The translations under genes were made by a program, and so were the position numbers. 64,000 nucleotides of DNA from JAFGOG01 sp034429215 (lineage in GTDB: Bacteria > Chloroflexota > Anaerolineae > JAAYZQ01), in the NCBI GenBank assembly GCA_034429215.1, contig DAOUGI010000094.1, positions 1-64,000 of the forward strand. Direction: 5' to 3'. Below, in pieces: positions 50,822 through 58,186 of the stretch. The notes below the pieces were generated by a model, which saw only the letters and a list, made by a program, of their open reading frames with translations, did no database searches and was not told where the DNA came from. How positions within the stretch are numbered: position 1 is the stretch's first letter; every line of letters begins with the position of its first letter.

Positions 50822-50835
50822 CAGAACCGGTTCTG
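50822..50835. promoter_or_regulatory. Operator-like 14-bp perfect palindrome
   Basis: CAGAACCGGTTCTG reads the same on both strands and lies about 140 bases upstream of the DUF4349 gene. Nothing else marks it as a binding site. Confidence 0.3.
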
Positions 50836-50905
50836 TTCCCGTAAGTGCCGCTGGGCCAGACCGGCGAGCTTTCGCAATTGGACTCGAGTCGGGGTGTTTG
50901 AAGGC

Positions 50906-51196
50906 CTAGAAGAGGTCTATCTGATAGTCCAGCAGCTCTATATCAAAACGGTTCGATTCGATCCACTGCACCACCCGTTCCAACTGGCCGTGGGCATATT
51001 CGGCGCTGGCCGAAACGCAGGCAACCGCCAACACTGCCCGCTGCCAGGCGTTCTGGGCGTCTACCTCGGCGATCGAGACGTTGAACTCGTGCCTGACCCG
51101 GTTGATGATCGGTCTGATGGCGCTGCGCTTGCCCTTGAGCGATGCGTTTTCTGGGAGGCGCAGCTCGATGACACAAACGCCGACGTGTGTGGCCAT
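50906..51196 (-). CDS. DUF503 family protein (YlxP-like)
   Basis: 96 residues, the full family length. Conserved start VGVCVIELRLPENASLKGKR and AEVDAQNAWQRAVLAVACV. In many bacteria it is encoded near rbfA/infB and has been linked with ribosome or RNA work, but its function is not established. Shine-Dalgarno is weak (AGAGGAT). It has its own good promoter at 51213-51241. Confidence 0.9.
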   Translation of the reverse strand: MATHVGVCVIELRLPENASLKGKRSAIRPIINRVRHEFNVSIAEVDAQNAWQRAVLAVACVSASAEYAHGQLERVVQWIESNRFDIELLDYQIDLF

Positions 51197-51212
51197 GATC
51201 CTCTAGAAACAG

Positions 51213-51241
51213 ATTATAGCACAAATCGTCCGAGCGCGCAA
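51213..51241 (-). promoter_or_regulatory. Promoter of the DUF503 gene
   Basis: Minus strand: -35 TTGCGC (51236-51241), 17-base spacer, perfect -10 TATAAT (51213-51218) with TGC extension. Lies right behind the lipM stop codon. Confidence 0.75.
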
Positions 51242-51249
51242 TAGCCGTT

Positions 51250-52080
51250 TTAGCTTCCCGGCTGGGCCGGCCAATCGAGGGCCGCATACCGCCGGCGCAG
51301 GTCATCGGCCAGGGTGCGCTCATACTCGGTCAGATCGCCCGGAACCAGGGTCAAGTTAAGGGCCTCGGCAAAACCGTCGGTCAGTGCCTGAGCGGCTTGT
51401 GCAAAGGGGAAGATGTGCCCCGACGCCTCTTCGAGGGTCAGCGCACCGGCGCCGAGGATGCGGCGCTGCGCTTCACGCTCGCCCTCGGACATCGATAGGC
51501 AGGCGACAATGCGGGTCAGATCGCCGTGCAGGGGCAAAGTGCCGTGCTGCAAGACGCTGCCGCGCGATCGACACTGGGCGCTGCCGACCAGCTTGCGCCC
51601 GCCGGCGGTGATCTCGTAATCGGCAGGGGTCTCGAAACAGATCGCCGTCAGGTCAGAAGCCGGCTTGCGCTGGCCGCGCGCCTGGACCGCCTCGACACCC
51701 AAGCGGCGCAGCCCGGCAAGCAGCCCTTCACTCAACCGGCGGTAGCTCTCGACCACGCCGCCCCCGGCGCGGGGATCGCTGTGCAGCAGGGTTACAGAAT
51801 AGGTCAGCTCGTCAACGTGAAGGATGGCCCGGCCGCCGGTCGGCCGGCGGACCAGGTCGACGCCGGCAGCCCGGCACGCCGGCAGGTCGGCGTCGGTCAC
51901 GGGTTGGTTGCGGCCCAGGCTCAGGCAGGGAGGCGTCCAGGCATAAAAACGGATCGTCGGCGGGGAAACGCCCTCGGCCAGGGCGATCAGCATCGCCTCG
52001 TCGATGGCCATGTTCAGCGCACCCGGCGCCTCGCCGTGAAGGACGAGTCGCCAGGCGGCGTGGGGATAGTTGGATTCCAT
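51250..52080 (-). CDS. lipM: Octanoyltransferase LipM (BPL/LplA family)
   Basis: 276 residues. Transfers octanoyl from ACP to lipoyl-domain lysines in lipoate synthesis. The fold shows AIDEAMLIAL (about 25-34), RRPTGGRAILH (78-88) and GRKLVGSAQ (161-169, with the Lys). Cys148 in AICFETP matches the catalytic cysteine of Bacillus LipM, which LplA ligases lack, so octanoyltransferase is preferred over lipoate ligase. No lipA gene lies nearby. Confidence 0.85.
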   Translation of the reverse strand: MESNYPHAAWRLVLHGEAPGALNMAIDEAMLIALAEGVSPPTIRFYAWTPPCLSLGRNQPVTDADLPACRAAGVDLVRRPTGGRAILHVDELTYSVTLLHSDPRAGGGVVESYRRLSEGLLAGLRRLGVEAVQARGQRKPASDLTAICFETPADYEITAGGRKLVGSAQCRSRGSVLQHGTLPLHGDLTRIVACLSMSEGEREAQRRILGAGALTLEEASGHIFPFAQAAQALTDGFAEALNLTLVPGDLTEYERTLADDLRRRYAALDWPAQPGS

Positions 52081-52116
52081 CTGTCAGCCTGTTTACACCC
52101 TGTGATTCTGGCATCC

Positions 52117-52145
52117 ATGATAGCATAAAGCAAGGCGAGTGTCAA
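52117..52145 (-). promoter_or_regulatory. lipM promoter
   Basis: Minus strand: perfect -35 TTGACA (52140-52145), 17-base spacer, -10 TATCAT (52117-52122) with TGC extension. Confidence 0.8.
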
Positions 52146-52156
52146 CGGACCCTGCC

Positions 52157-52200
52157 GGTCACTCCTCACCATGCAGGGCCGACCCCGTGTGGTCACTCCT
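52157..52200. repeat. Direct repeat GGTCACTCCT between lipM and dtd
   Basis: GGTCACTCCT occurs at 52157-52166 and 52191-52200. Between them lies CATGCAGGGCCGACCCCG. It looks like part of a dispersed intergenic repeat rather than a regulator site. Confidence 0.45.
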
Positions 52201-52220
52201 AATCCCAGAGGAAGCGGTTA

Positions 52221-52255
52221 CCGGGCTTGACTTTTCGGCCAAGCCCGGCTAGAAT
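52221..52255 (+). promoter_or_regulatory. dtd promoter overlapped by a 9-bp inverted repeat
   Basis: -35 TTGACT (52227-52232), 17-base spacer, -10 TAGAAT (52250-52255). The inverted repeat CCGGGCTTG (52221-52229) / CAAGCCCGG (52240-52248) covers the -35 and the spacer, so a protein bound there would block polymerase. Confidence 0.55.
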
Positions 52256-52341
52256 GGCCGCGAGGTTCTTCGCTTCATTTCCTGGCCTGCCTGCGCTTGT
52301 GGTGCGGCACGGCCACGGACCGGAACGAGAGGGATTGACCT

Positions 52342-52800
52342 ATGAGAGCAGTGATCCAACGGGTACAGAAGGGGCGGGTATCGGTGGAAGGACAGACGCT
52401 GGGCGAGATCGGCCCGGGGTTGGTGATCCTGCTGGGCGTGGGTCACGGCGACGGGCGGCAAGAGGCCGACCGGATGGCGGACAAGATCGCCAACCTGCGC
52501 ATCTTTGCCGACGCCGAGGGCAAGACCAACCTGTCGGCCCTGGAAGTTGGCGCAGAAGTGCTGTTGGTATCCCAGTTCACGCTGTATGCCGACACCCGCA
52601 GAGGGCGCCGGCCGGGCTTTACCTACGCCGCCCTGCCCGACGTGGCCGCGCCGCTGGTCGACTATTTCGGGGAGCGGCTCAAACAGGCCGGCATCTGCCG
52701 GGTGGAAACGGGCCAGTTCGGGGCAGAGATGCTGGTCGAGATCCACAACGATGGCCCGTTCACGATCATCCTGGACAGTCAAGAGGTAGGGCATGCTTAG
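52342..52800 (+). CDS. dtd: D-aminoacyl-tRNA deacylase
   Basis: 152 residues. Removes D-amino acids (and glycine) from mischarged tRNA. The N-terminal MRAVIQRV, the motif SQFTLYADTRRGRRP (with Ser-Gln and Thr, about 78-92) and the second cross-subunit site NDGPFTIIL near the C-terminus are all present. Starts about 80 bases after its promoter. Its end is 20 bases before the pyrFE gene, so the two are probably cotranscribed. Confidence 0.94.
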   Translation: MRAVIQRVQKGRVSVEGQTLGEIGPGLVILLGVGHGDGRQEADRMADKIANLRIFADAEGKTNLSALEVGAEVLLVSQFTLYADTRRGRRPGFTYAALPDVAAPLVDYFGERLKQAGICRVETGQFGAEMLVEIHNDGPFTIILDSQEVGHA

Positions 52801-52819
52801 CCGGGTAGGAGGGAATAGG

Positions 52820-54217
52820 ATGGGGTTTTACGAGTGGTTAGCCGAGACGGCGCAGCGGAACAATAGCCTGCTGTGCGTGGGTCTGGACACCCAGCCGGAG
52901 CAGTTGGCAGGAGCCGCCGACCAGTTCGATTTCAACCGGCGGATCGTAGACGCGACCCGCGACCTGGTGTGCTGCTACAAGCCAAACAGCGCCTTCTATG
53001 AACAAGCGGGACCGGACGGCCTTGAAGCGCTGCGCCGCACAGTAACTTACATCCACGACACAGCCCGTGTGCCGGTCATCTTGGACGCCAAGCGGGGCGA
53101 CATCGGCTCGACGGCGGTGGCCTATGCCCGGGCTGCCTTCCAGACGTGGGGCGCCGATGCGATGACGGTCAACCCCTACCTGGGCGGCGACTCGGTCGCG
53201 ACATTCACCGCCCACGCCGACCGGGGCGTGTTTGTCCTGTGTCACACCTCCAACCCCGGCGCCACCGACCTGCAGACACTGCCCTGCCCGGCCCGCCCGC
53301 TGTACGAGATGGTGGCCGAAAAGGCGGCAGGGTGGGGTACCGGCCTGGTGGTGGGCGCGACCTACCCCGAGGCGCTGGCCCGCGTCAGGGCGCTGGCGCC
53401 CCAGGCGTGGATCCTCCTGCCGGGCGTCGGCACGCAGGGCGGCGATCTGGAGGCGGCGCTGGCCGCCGGACTGCGCGACGACGGGTTGGGGGTGATCGTC
53501 AACATCTCGCGGGGGATCATCTACGCCGGCGATCCGCGCCAGGCGGCGCTCGATCTGCGGCAGCAGATCAACGCGGCGCGGGCAAAGGGGGCAGCCCCCT
53601 GCCCCACGCTCCAATCGCAGCTAACTCTGGCCCTGGCCGACATCGGCGCGGTCAAGTTTGGCGAGTTCACGCTGGCATCAGGCAAGAAATCGCCGATCTA
53701 TATCGATCTGCGCCTGCTCGCCTCCCATCCCGGTGTGCTGCGCCTGGTGGCCCACGCCTATGCCGGGCTGATAGGCGGGATATTGGCCGGCGGGGATGGG
53801 GGATCGGGCACCCGGCTGGCGGCGATCCCGTATGCAGCGCTGCCAATCGGCACAGCGGTGGCGTTGGAAATGGAGCTGCCGCTGATCTACCCGCGCAAGG
53901 AGGCCAAGGCCCATGGCACGGCCCGTGCCATCGAGGGCGAGTTTCAGCCCGGCGATCAGGCCATCGTGCTCGACGACCTGATTACGACGGGCGGCAGCAA
54001 GCTGATGGCGATTGAGCCGCTGCAGGCAGCGGGGCTGCGGGTGCAGGACGTGGTGGTGCTGATCGACCGGGAGCAGGGGGGGCAGCAGGAGCTGGCCGCC
54101 GCAGGCTACCGGCTGCACGCCGTGCTGCGGCTGGGCGAGATGCTGGATCTGCTGGTGGAGGCGGGGCGGATCAGCGCCGAGCAGCAGGATGCTGTACGGA
54201 CCTATCTGAATTCCTGA
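52820..54217 (+). CDS. pyrFE: Bifunctional OMP decarboxylase / orotate phosphoribosyltransferase
   Basis: 465 residues with ODC first (about 1-255) and OPRT second (about 275-465): the last two steps of UMP synthesis in one chain, in reverse order to human UMPS. The ODC is of the PyrF type 2, with DAKRGDIGSTA as the catalytic Asp-Lys-Asp array. The OPRT has YPRKEAKAHGTAR and the PRPP loop VLDDLITTGGSK. ATG 52820 has AGGAGGG six bases upstream; an ATG at 52793 overlapping dtd is less likely. Pyr genes for earlier steps follow. Confidence 0.93.
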   Translation: MGFYEWLAETAQRNNSLLCVGLDTQPEQLAGAADQFDFNRRIVDATRDLVCCYKPNSAFYEQAGPDGLEALRRTVTYIHDTARVPVILDAKRGDIGSTAVAYARAAFQTWGADAMTVNPYLGGDSVATFTAHADRGVFVLCHTSNPGATDLQTLPCPARPLYEMVAEKAAGWGTGLVVGATYPEALARVRALAPQAWILLPGVGTQGGDLEAALAAGLRDDGLGVIVNISRGIIYAGDPRQAALDLRQQINAARAKGAAPCPTLQSQLTLALADIGAVKFGEFTLASGKKSPIYIDLRLLASHPGVLRLVAHAYAGLIGGILAGGDGGSGTRLAAIPYAALPIGTAVALEMELPLIYPRKEAKAHGTARAIEGEFQPGDQAIVLDDLITTGGSKLMAIEPLQAAGLRVQDVVVLIDREQGGQQELAAAGYRLHAVLRLGEMLDLLVEAGRISAEQQDAVRTYLNS

Positions 54218-54234
54218 AAGCCCTGAGCCCGAAT

Positions 54235-54263
54235 TTGCCAGCAGGACCATTGTGTGCTAGAAT
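54235..54263 (+). promoter_or_regulatory. Promoter of the pyrC-B-D-K operon
   Basis: -35 TTGCCA (54235-54240), 17-base spacer, -10 TAGAAT (54258-54263) with TGC extension. Transcription should start near 54270, giving a leader of about 110 bases before pyrC. Confidence 0.78.
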
Positions 54264-54287
54264 GCGCCGATTTATAGGAAGGTGAGC

Positions 54288-54344
54288 GTGGGACTGCGTA
54301 CCCAACATGCGATTGTACATATAGACCGGGCACCGGCGGAGTGA
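54288..54344 (+). CDS. Putative 18-residue pyr leader peptide
   Basis: GTG start at 54288, five bases after AGGAAGG, reading 18 codons to TGA at 54342-54344. The last five codons lie in the left arm of the terminator hairpin and the stop is in its loop. The ORF crosses an A/U-rich stretch (54312-54323) where RNA polymerase could pause. This is how E. coli pyrBI attenuation is built: a closely following ribosome stops the terminator forming. A start at GTG 54282 is possible. Confidence 0.55.
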   Translation: MGLRTQHAIVHIDRAPAE

Positions 54345-54370
54345 AATTCACCGCCGAGTGCCCTTTTTTT
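54328..54370 (+). terminator. Intrinsic terminator/attenuator before pyrC
   Basis: Stem GGGCACCGGCGG (54328-54339) with CCGCCG-A-GTGCCC (54351-54363, one bulged A), extended by GTGAA/TTCAC in the loop, then seven T (54364-54370). It ends 12 bases before the pyrC ATG, so it can only serve as an attenuator of the pyr operon. Confidence 0.88.
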
Positions 54371-54382
54371 ATGTGAGGCAAC

Positions 54383-55444
54383 ATGGGCGCCTTGCGGCTT
54401 CCGGGGTTGATCGACCCCCACGTCCATCTCCGCGAGCCGGGCGGAGAGCAAAAAGAAGATATGGCCAGTGGCAGCGCCGCCGCTCTTAACGGCGGCGTTA
54501 CTATGCTAGTGGACATGCCCAACACCTACCCGCCGGTCGTGGATGGGGCGGCGCTGGCGCTCAAGCAGCAGTTGGCCGGCCAGAAGGCGCTGTGCGACGT
54601 GGGGTTCTACGTCGGGGCGACGGAAACGAACGCCCAGGAGGTCGCCGGTCTGGCCGGTCAGGCGGTGGGGCTCAAGATCTACATGGACCAGACCTACGGC
54701 CCGCTGCAGATGCAAAGCCTGGCCGCGCTGCTGGCCCACTTTCGCACCTGGCCGGCCGGCCGGCCGATCGCCGTGCATGCTGAAGGGCTATCGGCGGCAA
54801 TCGCCATCGGGCTGGCGCGCAGCTTTGGCCGGCGGCTGCACCTGTGTCACGTCAGCCTGGCCGACGAGATTGCCTTGGTGCGGGCGGCGAAAGGGTCAGG
54901 AGCGGCGCTGACCTGCGAGGTGACGCCCCACCACCTGTTCCTGACCGAGGCGGATGCACAGCGGCTGGGAGCATTCGGCGCGATGAAGCCGCCGCTGGCA
55001 ACCGAGGCGGACCGGGCGGCGCTGTGGGCCAACCTGGATGTGATAGACTGTATCGCCACCGATCACGCGCCGCACACGCGGGCAGAAAAGGAGAGCGACG
55101 CACCGCCGCCGGGGGTCCCTGGGCTGGAGACGATGCTGCCGCTGCTGTTGACCGCCGTTGCCGAGGGCCGGCTCACGCTGGAGCGGATGGTGGAGCTAAC
55201 CCACCAGGCGCCCAAGCGCATCTTTGGCCTGCCGGAACAGCCTGACACGTGGGTGGAGGTAGACCTGCAAGCCCGCTACACCCTGAGCGGCCGGGAGCTG
55301 CACACCCGGTGCGGCTGGACGCCCTTCGAAGGCCGGCCGGTGCAGGGGCGGGTGCGGCAGGTAGTGCTGCGAGGACGGCCGGTCATGAAAGAGGGTCAAA
55401 TTCGGGCAGAGCCCGGCTTTGGCCGGGTCGTCAGTTCGATCTGA
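54383..55444 (+). CDS. pyrC: Dihydroorotase
   Basis: 353 residues, amidohydrolase of the shorter single-domain kind. Metal ligands: DPHVHLREPGG (about 12-22), the His of LHLCHVSLA-type strand, and DHAPHT (about 226-231). It closes carbamoyl aspartate to dihydroorotate. The start lies right after the attenuator; upstream GTGAGG may be the ribosome site. First gene of pyrC-B-D-K. Confidence 0.93.
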   Translation: MGALRLPGLIDPHVHLREPGGEQKEDMASGSAAALNGGVTMLVDMPNTYPPVVDGAALALKQQLAGQKALCDVGFYVGATETNAQEVAGLAGQAVGLKIYMDQTYGPLQMQSLAALLAHFRTWPAGRPIAVHAEGLSAAIAIGLARSFGRRLHLCHVSLADEIALVRAAKGSGAALTCEVTPHHLFLTEADAQRLGAFGAMKPPLATEADRAALWANLDVIDCIATDHAPHTRAEKESDAPPPGVPGLETMLPLLLTAVAEGRLTLERMVELTHQAPKRIFGLPEQPDTWVEVDLQARYTLSGRELHTRCGWTPFEGRPVQGRVRQVVLRGRPVMKEGQIRAEPGFGRVVSSI

Positions 55445-55462
55445 GATGGAGTGAGGGGGAAC

Positions 55463-56446
55463 ATGACAACAAAAGCAAGCAATGGGATCAAGAGGGTAGG
55501 GCTGGCGCCCAACCTGACCAGCGGGTTCTATGGGCAGGACATCATTTCTGTCCACCAGTTCACGCGCGACAATCTGGACTATATCTTTGGCGTCGCCGAC
55601 GAGATGCGGGCGGTGGTGAGGCGGGTAGGGTCGACCGACCTGCTCAAGGGTCATGTCCTGGCCTGCGTTTTCTACGAGCCGAGCACGCGCACCAGCTCAT
55701 CCTTCATCGCCGCCATGTCGCGGATGGGCGGCAGTGTCATCCCGATCAACGAGGTGCGCTACTCGTCGGTGACCAAGGGCGAGAGCCTGCCCGACACGAT
55801 CCGCACCCTGGAATCGTACGCCGACGTCATCGTGCTGCGCCATCCAGAGATAGGTGCATCGGAAGTGGCGGCCAAGTATGCCCGCAAGCCGATCATCAAT
55901 GCCGGCGATGGGGTAGGCGAGCATCCCACCCAGGCGCTGCTCGACCTGTACACGATCCGTACCGACCTGGGCAAGATCGACGGGCTGCACGTGGCGATGG
56001 CCGGCGACCTGCGCTACGGGCGGACGGTGCACTCGCTGGCGCGGCTGCTGTGCCTGTACGATGTGCGGATGACCTTTGTCTCGCCCGAGATCCTGCGCCT
56101 GCCGCTGGACGTGATGAACGAGATCAAAGAGCACAACCTGCCGGTGCGCGAGACCTACGACGTGAACGACGTCATCGCCGACGCCGACGTCCTGTACGTA
56201 ACCCGCGTCCAGCGTGAGCGGTTTGCCGACCAGGCCCAGTACGACGAGGTGAAGGACTGCTACGTCATCACCCCAGAGCTGATGGAAAGAGCCAAGGAGC
56301 AGATGGTAATCATGCACCCCCTGCCCCGCATCAACGAGATCAGCTACGCCATCGACGACGATCCGCGGGCGGCCTACTTCCGGCAAATGGAAAACGGCAT
56401 GTACATCCGCATGGCGCTGCTGGCGGCGGTGCTGGGCAAAGCATAA
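55463..56446 (+). CDS. pyrB: Aspartate carbamoyltransferase catalytic subunit
   Basis: 327 residues from ATG 55463 (Shine-Dalgarno GAGGGGGA). Carbamoyl phosphate site YEPSTRTSSSF (about 73-83), the HPTQALLDLYT motif (about 153-163) and the aspartate-binding HPLPRINEI (about 278-286). No pyrI regulatory subunit gene follows, so it is probably not controlled by nucleotides as in E. coli. Lies 18 bases after pyrC. Confidence 0.95.
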   Translation: MTTKASNGIKRVGLAPNLTSGFYGQDIISVHQFTRDNLDYIFGVADEMRAVVRRVGSTDLLKGHVLACVFYEPSTRTSSSFIAAMSRMGGSVIPINEVRYSSVTKGESLPDTIRTLESYADVIVLRHPEIGASEVAAKYARKPIINAGDGVGEHPTQALLDLYTIRTDLGKIDGLHVAMAGDLRYGRTVHSLARLLCLYDVRMTFVSPEILRLPLDVMNEIKEHNLPVRETYDVNDVIADADVLYVTRVQRERFADQAQYDEVKDCYVITPELMERAKEQMVIMHPLPRINEISYAIDDDPRAAYFRQMENGMYIRMALLAAVLGKA

Positions 56447-56471
56447 CTGGCGGCTGTTGGCTGATCACTGC

Positions 56472-57410
56472 ATGAACACCGGGCCAGACACAACGGTCAA
56501 GCTGTGCGGCATATGCCTGCCAAGCCCGCTGGTGCTCGCCAGCGGCATCCTGGGCACGGAGGCGGAGCTGCTGGCGCGTGTGGCGCGGGCGGGCGCCGGG
56601 GCGGTCACGATCAAGTCGTGCAGCCTGCTGCCGCGGGCCGGGCACCGCAATCCGACGGTGCTGGCCTGGGAGCATGGACTGATCAACGCCGTGGGACTGG
56701 CCAATCCGGGCATCGATGCCGAAGTGAAAGAGCTGGCTCGGGCGAAGGAGATGCTCCGGCCGCTGGGGGCAGCGCTGATCGGGAGTGTCTTTGCCGAGAC
56801 GGTTGAGGGTTTTGCCCAGGTGGCGGCCCGCCTCGTCGAGGCTGGGCCGGATCTGATCGAGGTCAACATCTCCTGCCCAAACGTCCACGACGAATTCGGC
56901 GCGCCCTTTGCCGCCGACCCGGTCGCTGCTGCCGAGGTCACGGCGGCGGTTAAGCAGGCGGTGGACGGCCGGATGCCGGTGCTGGTCAAGCTGTCGCCCA
57001 ACGTGACCGACATCGCCGCCATTGCCCGGGCGGTCGAGGCGGCCGGGGCCGATGGGATCACCGCCGTCAACACCCTGACCGGCATGATCATCGACCTGCA
57101 CGCCCGGCGGCCGATCCTGGCCAACCGCACCGGCGGGCTGTCAGGGCCGGCGATCCGGCCGTTGGCGGTGCGCTGCGTGTACGAGATCTACCAGGCAGTG
57201 CGGGTGCCGATCGTCGGCATCGGCGGGGTGAGCAGCGGGCGCGACGCGGTAGAGATGATCATGGCCGGCGCGACGGCAGTAGGGGTCGGCTCGGCGGTCT
57301 ATGGTCAAGGGCCGGAGCTATTTGGCCGGATCGGCGCAGAAATGGTAGAATGGATGGCCGAGCTGGGTTATCATTGCGTCGACGAGATGCGCGGAGCAGC
57401 GCACCGATGA
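56472..57410 (+). CDS. pyrD: Dihydroorotate dehydrogenase, catalytic subunit (class 1B)
   Basis: 312 residues from ATG 56472; a TTG at 56457 would add five residues. FMN TIM barrel. The active-site Cys is in VNISCPNVHDEF (about 134), marking class 1 rather than the membrane class 2 enzyme. Other FMN contacts: LVKLSPNVTD and GIGGVSSGRDAVE. With PyrK it passes electrons to NAD+. Ends in an ATGA overlap with pyrK. Confidence 0.93.
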   Translation: MNTGPDTTVKLCGICLPSPLVLASGILGTEAELLARVARAGAGAVTIKSCSLLPRAGHRNPTVLAWEHGLINAVGLANPGIDAEVKELARAKEMLRPLGAALIGSVFAETVEGFAQVAARLVEAGPDLIEVNISCPNVHDEFGAPFAADPVAAAEVTAAVKQAVDGRMPVLVKLSPNVTDIAAIARAVEAAGADGITAVNTLTGMIIDLHARRPILANRTGGLSGPAIRPLAVRCVYEIYQAVRVPIVGIGGVSSGRDAVEMIMAGATAVGVGSAVYGQGPELFGRIGAEMVEWMAELGYHCVDEMRGAAHR

Positions 57411-58165
57411 TCAAGACAAACCTGCCGGCGGCTGCCCGCATCGTCGACATCGCCGACGAGAGCGCCACAGTGCGGACCCTGGTGCTCGACCGGAGCCTGG
57501 AAGCTGAGCCAGGCCAGTATGTAATGGCCTGGCTGCCCGGCGCCGACGAAAAGCCGTTCAGCCTGGTGCGGGCCGATCCGGTGACGCTGACCATCGCCCG
57601 AGTGGGTCCTTTTACAACGCAGGTGTACGCCTTGAAGGTGGGCGATCCACTGTGGCTGCGTGGGCCGCTGGGCCATGGATTTGCCTTGCCGCCGCGAGCG
57701 GCAGACCGCCGGAAGGGGTCGATCCTGCTTGTGGCCGGCGGCTATGGGGTTGCGCCGCTCCATTTCCTGGCCGAGCGGGCCGTGGCGACCAGATGGAAGG
57801 TAAGCGCGGTCATCGGGGCGCGCACGGCCCAAGATCTGGTCTTTGACCGGCGGCTGGCGGCATTGGGCGCAGAGGTGCACGTCACGACCGACGACGGCTC
57901 GCTGGGCGAGCGAGGGCTGGCCACCGAAGCGGCAGAGCGGCTGATCGTCGCCGGAGGAGCGCGCCGCTTCGAGGCGCTGTACGCCTGCGGCCCCGAGCCG
58001 ATGCTGGCGGCGGTCGAAAAGCTGGCCCAGGCGTACCATCTGCCGGCCCAGTTGAGCTACGAGCGCTATATGCGCTGCGGGTTTGGAGTGTGTGGCTCGT
58101 GCGCCCGGGAGGGGTGGCTGGTGTGCAGCGATGGGCCGGTCAAGTACATATCGGCCTCAAGATAG
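57407..58165 (+). CDS. pyrK: Dihydroorotate dehydrogenase electron-transfer subunit
   Basis: 252 residues from ATG 57407, overlapping the pyrD stop. A ferredoxin-reductase fold: FAD domain (about 1-100, KPFSLVR), NAD-binding domain (LVAGGYGVAPLHFLA, about 108-122) and a C-terminal [2Fe-2S] loop (MRCGFGVCGSCAREGWLVC, about 222-240), with all four cysteines. It makes PyrD a class 1B, NAD-linked enzyme. Confidence 0.94.
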   Translation: MIKTNLPAAARIVDIADESATVRTLVLDRSLEAEPGQYVMAWLPGADEKPFSLVRADPVTLTIARVGPFTTQVYALKVGDPLWLRGPLGHGFALPPRAADRRKGSILLVAGGYGVAPLHFLAERAVATRWKVSAVIGARTAQDLVFDRRLAALGAEVHVTTDDGSLGERGLATEAAERLIVAGGARRFEALYACGPEPMLAAVEKLAQAYHLPAQLSYERYMRCGFGVCGSCAREGWLVCSDGPVKYISASR

Positions 58166-58186
58166 GCCAAGTAGGGAGGTTTACCC

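Noticed and set aside
54270..54327. PyrR-binding loop before pyrC
   Set aside because: No sequence near the Bacillus PyrR consensus was found, and the leader-peptide layout explains the terminator better.
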